The notes under the pieces were generated by a model. It saw nothing but the letters and a program-made list of their open reading frames with translations, was not told where the DNA came from and did not search any database. A DNA stretch of 64,000 nucleotides from Datura wrightii (lineage: Eukaryota > Streptophyta > Magnoliopsida > Solanales > Solanaceae). Where the stretch lies: positions 32,055,501 to 32,119,500 of the forward strand of contig JASDFA010000010.1 of assembly GCA_035772735.1 (NCBI GenBank). Direction: 5' to 3'. This document shows, in pieces, positions 57,533 through 64,000 of the stretch. How positions within the stretch are numbered: position 1 is the first letter of the stretch; each line of letters opens with the position of its first letter. A program made the translations under genes and the position numbers.

Positions 57533-59851
57533 TGTCACACCCCACCTTGGGGGGTATGACGGATACCTGGTGCCTGCTAGACTCTAGAATACTAAATGGG
57601 CCAGCCTGAGCACATCTGGTGCTTTGGCTGGCTTTGGCTCTATTTCAAGAAACAAACCGGCTATATAACGGCTGTAAACACAGCCTCCGGCCCATTGGCC
57701 TGTAGCCATATGTACTTGTAATAACAGCTAACCAGAAACATGTTGATATAAGGGAGCCTATGCGGGCCGATAAGGCCACCATGCTGTCTAGTTATCTGTA
57801 ACTCAACACAAGCCTACTGTAAGACTACGTGACCGGCAAGGTCACCACTACTGTCAAACTAAGGCCCCACACGGCCAACATAAACTGAAATACTAAACAG
57901 CTACAGCAGACTGCACAGCCCCACACGACCGGCTCAAGTAACCACAGGGAATATATACAGACTGCAAGCCTCTACGGATACCGTAAGAATTTAATTGAAA
58001 TGATCGGGACAGGGCCCCGACCTACCCATGCTGCACAACAAAAGAAAAGGAGCTACACCTCTGGGAATCAGACTCCGGATGACAGGAGCTGATGACTCAC
58101 TGGCTGGCTGGAATCACGAGGGATCGGCTCCTCGTCTGTGAGTACCTGCAGGCAAGCAATGCAGCGCCCCGCTGGGCGTCAGTACCACAGGTTCTGAGCA
58201 TGTAAAGCAAACTGAAATATGCAACTGAAATGATTAGCAACATTAACATGACGTATAAGCAAGAAGAAGCTGAGTCTATCTAGCTGAGGATAACTGGGGA
58301 GAGTTTGTTCATTCTGTAACTAACTGAGCGTACCTGATGACGTGTCATTCTACTGTCTATCAGTATCTAATAACACATATCAATATACATAATAGTACAC
58401 ATAATACCTGACCGACCCCCATAAGCCGGAAGGTGCCAACCAAGCAAGCAATCTATTTACCCCTACCCGGGTCTAAACCAACCAAAAACAAGTCACTCCA
58501 CTCATCTGATAACTGTGAGCTCCTCCTACCGGCCCCCTTGGGTACGTAGCTCAGGCCTTGGCCTCTGACAATAAACTGTGTCTGAGTCCGAAGACTTCTG
58601 CCTCTGGGCACAGGTGTGCACACAGAGTGGTCTGCCCCTGTAAATAGGGTGTGCTAGTTCTGCGCAGAGTAAACTGAACTACCCCTGCAAGCAGGGTGGT
58701 CTAGACCGTATTATCATGGTGGTCGGCCATCATCATCCTTTAGTCGGACGGCATCGCCCAGCTGGTGGCGGCATCTGAATCTGGTATCGACACAGCTATA
58801 ACCCAGGGGCAGTGGGGATGCTAAAGGGTGTCCACATGCCACAACAAGTCTCAACATACAAACACATACACAGCAAGCATGCTCAAATGAAAAATACTAA
58901 TCATATTCTCTTCTTTTGTTTCGAGGCTAATCTGTATTAAATAACTGATGCTATATGCTATCTTACACTGTTTCTGGCTGCTGGACTTACTGCTACCTGG
59001 CCTTTATCTGTCTATCTAATTATATCTGAATATAACTCAATGATATAAAATGTACCATCTACTACTGGATACAATCTCAACAGATGAAATACGTATTGCC
59101 TAAATATCTATTATTCTGATTATCACATGATACGTAATAATATACTAGCATGCTTGCTGGAATCTATACTAAAATCGTTCCTGTACGCTGGGTATCTGCT
59201 AATAGCGTTTATTCTATTTATTTTCTACCTTGTACTTCCTGGCTTGCCGAAAGAATAACTTTACATACCTGGTTTTTGAGTACCCGACTGACCGATGTGA
59301 TTTCCGTCGGTACGTCTGCTGTTTCTCCCAACTACATTCATATACACGTCAATTAGAACTAAATACATTAATATTCGGGAGAAATTATCACTTTTGATAT
59401 ATATATTTATCCCAACTTTAACCTTTCGGAAAACGGTCGAAAACTCGTTATTTCTCGATAGTTCAGAAGGGATAAATGCTCACTGCAATGCTAGGAACAC
59501 ATTGGTACTAATTTAAAGCAATTCTATTTACTTTACCTCGGTAGCACGACGTTTCGCCGGCCAAATTTCACGAAACCAACTCCGTAGGATTGCTCTCTGC
59601 AGCTTTATACACCTGTACCTAAGCCGGAACGGAGTTTAGACCGCGTTTTGTCGCGTAATTGAAAGGAAATATATATATATTGTCGTGGGTTTGCCTAACA
59701 ATGGCTACCCTCTGTTTTCTTTGGTTTTTATGGCTGAAAACAGCAAGGGCCGACCTTGCTATTTAATTTAAATTTTTTTTTGTGCTTTCTAAATCCCTTA
59801 ACCAAAATGCCCTTAGGATATTTATTCATTTAAAATTTACGGGGTATAACA
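57533..59851 (-). repeat. H 3' LTR (2319 bp)
   Basis: Plus-strand ends TGTCACACCCC and GGGGTATAACA are the usual TG...CA termini of this lineage. No partner is in the window. It is more G+C-rich than the other LTRs, suggesting less decay. Open frame 59150-59356 is not supported as a gene. Confidence 0.88.
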
Positions 59852-60122
59852 TCCTCCCCCCCTTAAGAACTTCGTCCTCGAATGACATTCTGTCTAGAGG
59901 ACTGCTCAACTTACTCAACTTGTTTCTAGAAAAATTTTGGCAGAGTTTCTCCTGTATTATGGACTATCTCAAAATTCCTGAAAAGAAGAAAGGTCCAATA
60001 CAGGTACTCTACACGATATAATAACATTCATATTTAAAACTATCTCTAATCATTCGCCTGCCTTCATATATGAAGTATAAGCATTAATAAGGAAAAATAG
60101 TTCTAACATACCTCCCGTTTGC
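59852..60122 (-). other. H PPT and 3' untranslated region
   Basis: The polypurine tract adjoins the LTR; the remainder to the chromodomain stop is non-coding. The frame 59782-60021 on the plus strand crosses the LTR border and is accidental. Confidence 0.8.
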
Positions 60123-63100
60123 CTATGCCTGGAATAAGTGGGGATATCTGGCTTTCATGTCCTCCTCAGCTTCCCAGGTCATTTCTTCTCGGTTCCTATT
60201 ACGCCACAATACTTTGACAGACGCAATATCTTTAGTTCTTAGTCTACGGATTTGTCTGTCTAAGATAGCTACTGGAACCTCTTCGTATACTAACTCTTCT
60301 GTGACTTGGACATCCTAAACTGGAACAATTGTAGAAGGGTCTCCTACGAACTTCCTCAACATAGATACATGGAACACTGGGTGAACAGATGCCAACTCCG
60401 GGGGCAAGTTCAATTCATATGCAACTCGGCCTATTCTCCGTCGAATCTGATATGGCCCAATGAATCTCGGGCTAAGCTTGCCTTTCTTGCCAAATCTCAT
60501 CACCCCTTTCATCGGAGACACTTTCAGATATACCCAGTCATTTACCGCAAATTCTAGATTCCTGCGCCGCATATCTGCATAAGACTTCTGGCGGCTCTGA
60601 GCAGTCAGTAGGCGTTCTCTGATAAGCTTTACCTTCTCCTCTGACTGTTGAATGATGTCTGGTCCAATCAACGCTGATTCTCCCACTTCAAACCAGCCAA
60701 TCGGCGATCTACATTTTCGCCCATATAATGCTTCAAAGGGCGCCATCTGGATAGCCGAATGATAACTGTTATTATAGGCAAATTCAATCAGCGACAGATG
60801 TTCATCCCAGCTACCCCCAAAATCTAGTATGCACGCTCGTAGCATATCTTCGAGCGTTTGGATAGTTCGCTCAGCCTGTCCATCTGTCTGAGGGTGGAAT
60901 GCTGTGCTCATATTAATCTGCGTTCCCAGACCCCGCTGGAACGACTGCCAAAATCTACCTGTGAATTATGCTCCCCTGTCTGAAATAATAGATACCGGCA
61001 CTCAATGTAGTCTAACTATTTCTCTGATGTATAACTCGGCATAATCCTCGGCTGAGAAGGTAGCCTTCACTGGCAGGAAATGAGCTGATTTTGTCAGCCT
61101 GTCAATTATTACCCAAATGGAATCATTTCTGCGTCTGGTACGGGGTAATCCTGTTACAAAATCCATATTTATCGCTTCCCATTTCCACATAGGCACAGCT
61201 ATATCCTGCGTTAGACCGCCCGGTTTCTGATGCTACGCTTTCACCTGCTGGCAGTTAGGACATCTAGATACAAATTCAGCTATTTCAGATTTCATACCTG
61301 GCCACCAGTAAATGTCTCTGATATCGTGGTACATTTTTGTTGCTCCTGGATGGAGGGAATAGCGAGCGTAATGTACCTCATGCATGATCTGCTGGCGAAG
61401 CCCTGGTACATTCGGGACACACAGACGGCCCTTACAACGTAGCACTTCATTTTCAGTCACTTGGAAATCTGACTCCTTACCTTTCTGAATTCTATCTCTG
61501 AGCTGGACTAAGTCAGGGTCCTCGTACTGCCGTTCTTTTACCTCTGTAACTAGTGATGACTCGGCAGAATTCTGAATTACCGCTCTGTTATTTTCTGTCT
61601 CCTCTACTCGAACGGCTAAACCAGCTAGTTGATGAATTTCCTTAGCTAATTCCCGCTTCTCGGGCCGCAAATATGCCAAACTCCCCATTGACATACGGCT
61701 CAGGGCATCTGCTACTACATTAGCTTTTCCTGGGTGATAGAGAATATTTATATCATAGTCTTTCAACAATTCTAACCAGCGACGCTGCCGCAGATTTAAC
61801 TCCCTCTGTGTGAAAATGTATTGCAGACTTTTATGATCTGTAAAAATGTCTACATAGACGCCATACAGATAATGCCTCCAAATTTTCAGAGCGTGGATCA
61901 CTGCAGCCAGTTCCAGGTCATGGGTCGGATAGTTCTTTTCGTGTTTCCTCAACTGTCTGGAAGCATAAGCAATCACCTTACCATGTTGCATTAACACACA
62001 ACCCAGTCCCAAACCTGAAGCGTCGCAATACACCGCATACCCATCTGTTCCCTCTGGCAATACTAGTACTGGGGCGGAGGTCAATTTGTCTTTCAATTCT
62101 TGAAAACTCTGCTCGCAGGCCTCCGTCCACTGAAATTTCGCTGCTTTCTGTGTTAGCTTTGTCAGAGGTCTGCTATAGTGGAGAATCCTTCAACAAATCT
62201 CCGATAATATCCTGCTAAACCCAAGAAACTGCGGACCTCGGTCGGAGTGGTAGGTCTGGGCCATATCTTGACCGCCTCTATTTTCTATGTGTCTACCTGT
62301 ATACCAGCATCTGACACGATATGCCCCAAAAAGGCAACTGAGTTCAGCCAGAACTCACACTTAGAGAACTTGGCGTACAACTGACGTTCTCTAAGGATCT
62401 GGAGTACTGTTCGTAAATGGTTCTGGTGATCTGTCTCTGTACGAGAATATACCAGAATATCATCGATAAATACTATCACGAACAGATCCAAATACGGTCT
62501 GAATATGCTGTTCATCAGGTCCATAAACACTGCGGGAGCATTCGTCAGCCCGAAAGACATAACTAGGAATTCAAAGTGACCATACCTGGTCCTGAAAGCA
62601 GTCTTTGGAATGTCCCTCTCCCGAACACGGACTGGTGGTATCCGGACCTCAGATCTATCTTAGAGAAACATTTGGCCCCCTGCAACTGGTCAAACAAATC
62701 ATCTATTCTCGGGAGCGGGTATTTGTTTTTAACCGTTACCTTATTCAGCTGCCGGTAGTCCACACACATACGGAGTGAGCCATCTTTCTTTCTTACAAAC
62801 AGAACTGGTGCACCCCACGGGGAAGTACTAGGCCTGATAAAACCTTTGTCGAGCAAATCTTTTAACTGTTCTTTCAACTCTCTAAGCTCAGCTGGTGCCA
62901 TGTGATACGGGGGAATGGATATAGGTTGAGTCCCTGGCAACAAGTCAATCGCAAAATCTATCTCCCTTTCGGGAGGGATACCAGGCAACTCATCCGGAAA
63001 TACGTCAGGGAATTCATTGACCACTGAAACAGACTGAAGAGTCGGAGGTTCCACCCGAACGTCCTGGACTCTAACTAGGTGGTAAATACATCCCTTTGCT

Positions 63101-64000
63101 ATTAATTTTCTTGCCTTAAGGTAGGAAATAAACCTACCTTTCGACGTAGGTGTACTCCCTTTCCACTCTCGCACTGCTTCCCCCGGAAAGTGAAATCGGA
63201 CCGTGTTGGTCCAGCATTCTAAGTTGGCATAGCATGGCACTAACCAGTCCATACCCATAATGGCATCGAAGTCGACCATCTCAAGTTCTATTAAGTCTAC
63301 TGTGGTCTGGCGATCAGCAACCTCTACCGTACACCCTCGGTAAACTCTTTTAGCTGTAATCAAGTCACCGACCAGTGTAAGCACTTAAAAGGGTTGCTGA
63401 AGCAATTCTGGTTCGATACCCAACTTCCGGGCCACAAATGGTGTAATATATGACAAGGTAGACCCTGGATCAATCAATACATAAACAGGATATGAGCAGA
63501 TAATCAATATACCTGTGACCACGTCGGGAGATGCCTCTGAATCCTGCCTCCCTGGTAATGCATAGGTACGGCTGGGGCCTGCACCTGAGCCAGAGGCTCC
63601 TGGTCTACCTCGGCCCCTATTTCCTGAACCTGAGGGTATGCGCCCTGCTGAGGCTGCTGGAACTCGTGGCCCTGCTGACGCTCTATCCAGATCATCCTGA
63701 CTACCCTGTCCCCTGGATGGACAATCCCTCATTAAATGCCCTTCCTTTCCGCAGTAATAACACCCTGGGAAGCCTTGCCTGTAGTCTCCAGAATGTAGTC
63801 GGTGGCATATAGGACAAGGGGTGGATGCAAATCTACTATGTTCTACCCTCCGCTGCTGAGGTGAGGCTAATGTCCGTGAACTGCTACCCGACTCCGACTG
63901 ACTCCGGCGAATAAACCTACCCCTATGCTGCTGTACCGGTGGTAAAGATCTGGGTGGCCTATCTGAAAACCGTGGTCTCGGCCCCCTAGGAATTTCCCTC
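60123..64000 (-). pseudogene. gag-pol: H gag-pol polyprotein with chromodomain, moderately damaged
   Basis: Read from 64000 down, gag is open from the edge with an Arg/Ser-rich segment and a CCHC knuckle CYYCGKEGHLMRDC (about 63760-63720). Protease has VLIDPGSTLSYITPF. TAA at 63387-63385 (QPF*VLT) is the first break. RT has GMDWL, FVRKKDGSLRMCVDYRQLNK, a one-base loss near 62627, and FIDDILVYS (about 62460). TAG 62287-62285 replaces Gln, and another frameshift lies near 62180. RNase H runs DASGLGLGCV to ANVVADALSRMSMGS. Integrase has RCPNCQQVKA, MDFVTGLP, ISDRGA and GQAERTIQTLEDML, so all three catalytic acids survive, interrupted by single stops near 61235, 61008 and 60968. TAG near 60315 precedes the chromodomain (VKVLWRNRNREEMTWEAEED), ending at TAG 60125-60123. 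The least decayed chromovirus here. Confidence 0.93.

Larger units (their letters stand above)
57533..64000 (-). mobile_element. H: Tekay/Del-like chromovirus, 3' LTR to gag (5' end cut)
   Basis: On the minus strand, gag, protease, RT, RNase H, integrase and chromodomain are followed by a G-rich PPT (AAGGGGGGGAGGA, 59864-59852) and a 2319-bp 3' LTR. It is inserted in the LTR of G. Its PBS and 5' LTR lie beyond the right edge. Confidence 0.93.

Noticed and set aside
59150..59356. 68-aa frame in the H LTR
   Set aside because: Inside an LTR, no homologue in the other chromovirus LTRs, no domain.
1..64000. Host gene exons or promoters between elements
   Set aside because: Every gap between elements is accounted for by joining the interrupted host element; no stretch of unassigned DNA remains long enough for a gene.

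Overview
The window is eukaryotic plant DNA and consists entirely of nested LTR retrotransposons. I see no host gene, tRNA or rRNA gene. The plant origin rests on several signs: primer binding sites (PBS) complementary to plant tRNA-Asp (TGGCGCCGTTGCCGGGGA) and initiator tRNA-Met (TGGTATCAGAG), Athila-type and chromodomain Ty3/gypsy proteins, LTRs of 1.4-2.9 kb, and many C-to-T nonsense mutations. The element mix resembles heterochromatin of a large eudicot genome, possibly Solanaceae. The family assignment is a guess from style, not a search.

Element names used here are my own. G (Tekay/Del-like chromovirus, + strand, 54448-57532) is the oldest layer; its 5' half lies off the left edge. A (Athila-like with RT-RNase H-integrase, + strand) is inserted into the RT of G. 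It survives as pieces at 8245-10581, 30757-36128 and 54281-54447. Into A went R1 (minus, 1-8244, cut by the window edge), B (minus, 10582-30756) and E (minus, 36129-54280). Into B went C (minus, chromovirus, 13092-22854). Into E went F (solo LTR, 36362-38591) and R2 (plus, 41538-49846, intact LTR pair). H (minus, chromovirus, 57533 to beyond 64000) is inserted into the 3' LTR of G. Four levels of nesting are visible. Target site duplications support the joins: ATGAT for R2, AATCT for E, ACAAG for F, and 4-of-5 matches for B and C.

The most interesting material is in R1, R2 and B. All three are Athila-like but lack RT, RNase H and integrase. R1 and B carry gag-protease; R2 carries in its place an intact 315-aa zinc-knuckle/coiled-coil ORF that I do not recognise. 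All three keep a third ORF (ORF3) with a basic N-terminus and acidic C-terminus. Upstream of ORF3 lies what looks like a complete internal gene promoter: GC-rich hairpin modules (in R1/R2 also present in the LTR U3), a TATA-like box, a C/T-rich leader, a 5' splice donor, an intron of about 700-870 nt, and an acceptor a few bases before the ORF3 ATG. Three short stem-loops with preserved loops and changed stems recur at fixed places: after the pol position, after ORF3, and just before the polypurine tract. The same stem-loops are found in the pol-bearing element A. I infer that they are cis signals through which pol-less elements are mobilised by A-like partners.

Almost every coding region is broken. 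LTR divergence judged by eye agrees with the nesting order: R2 differs at about 34 of 1423 LTR positions, while B, C and E are visibly more diverged.
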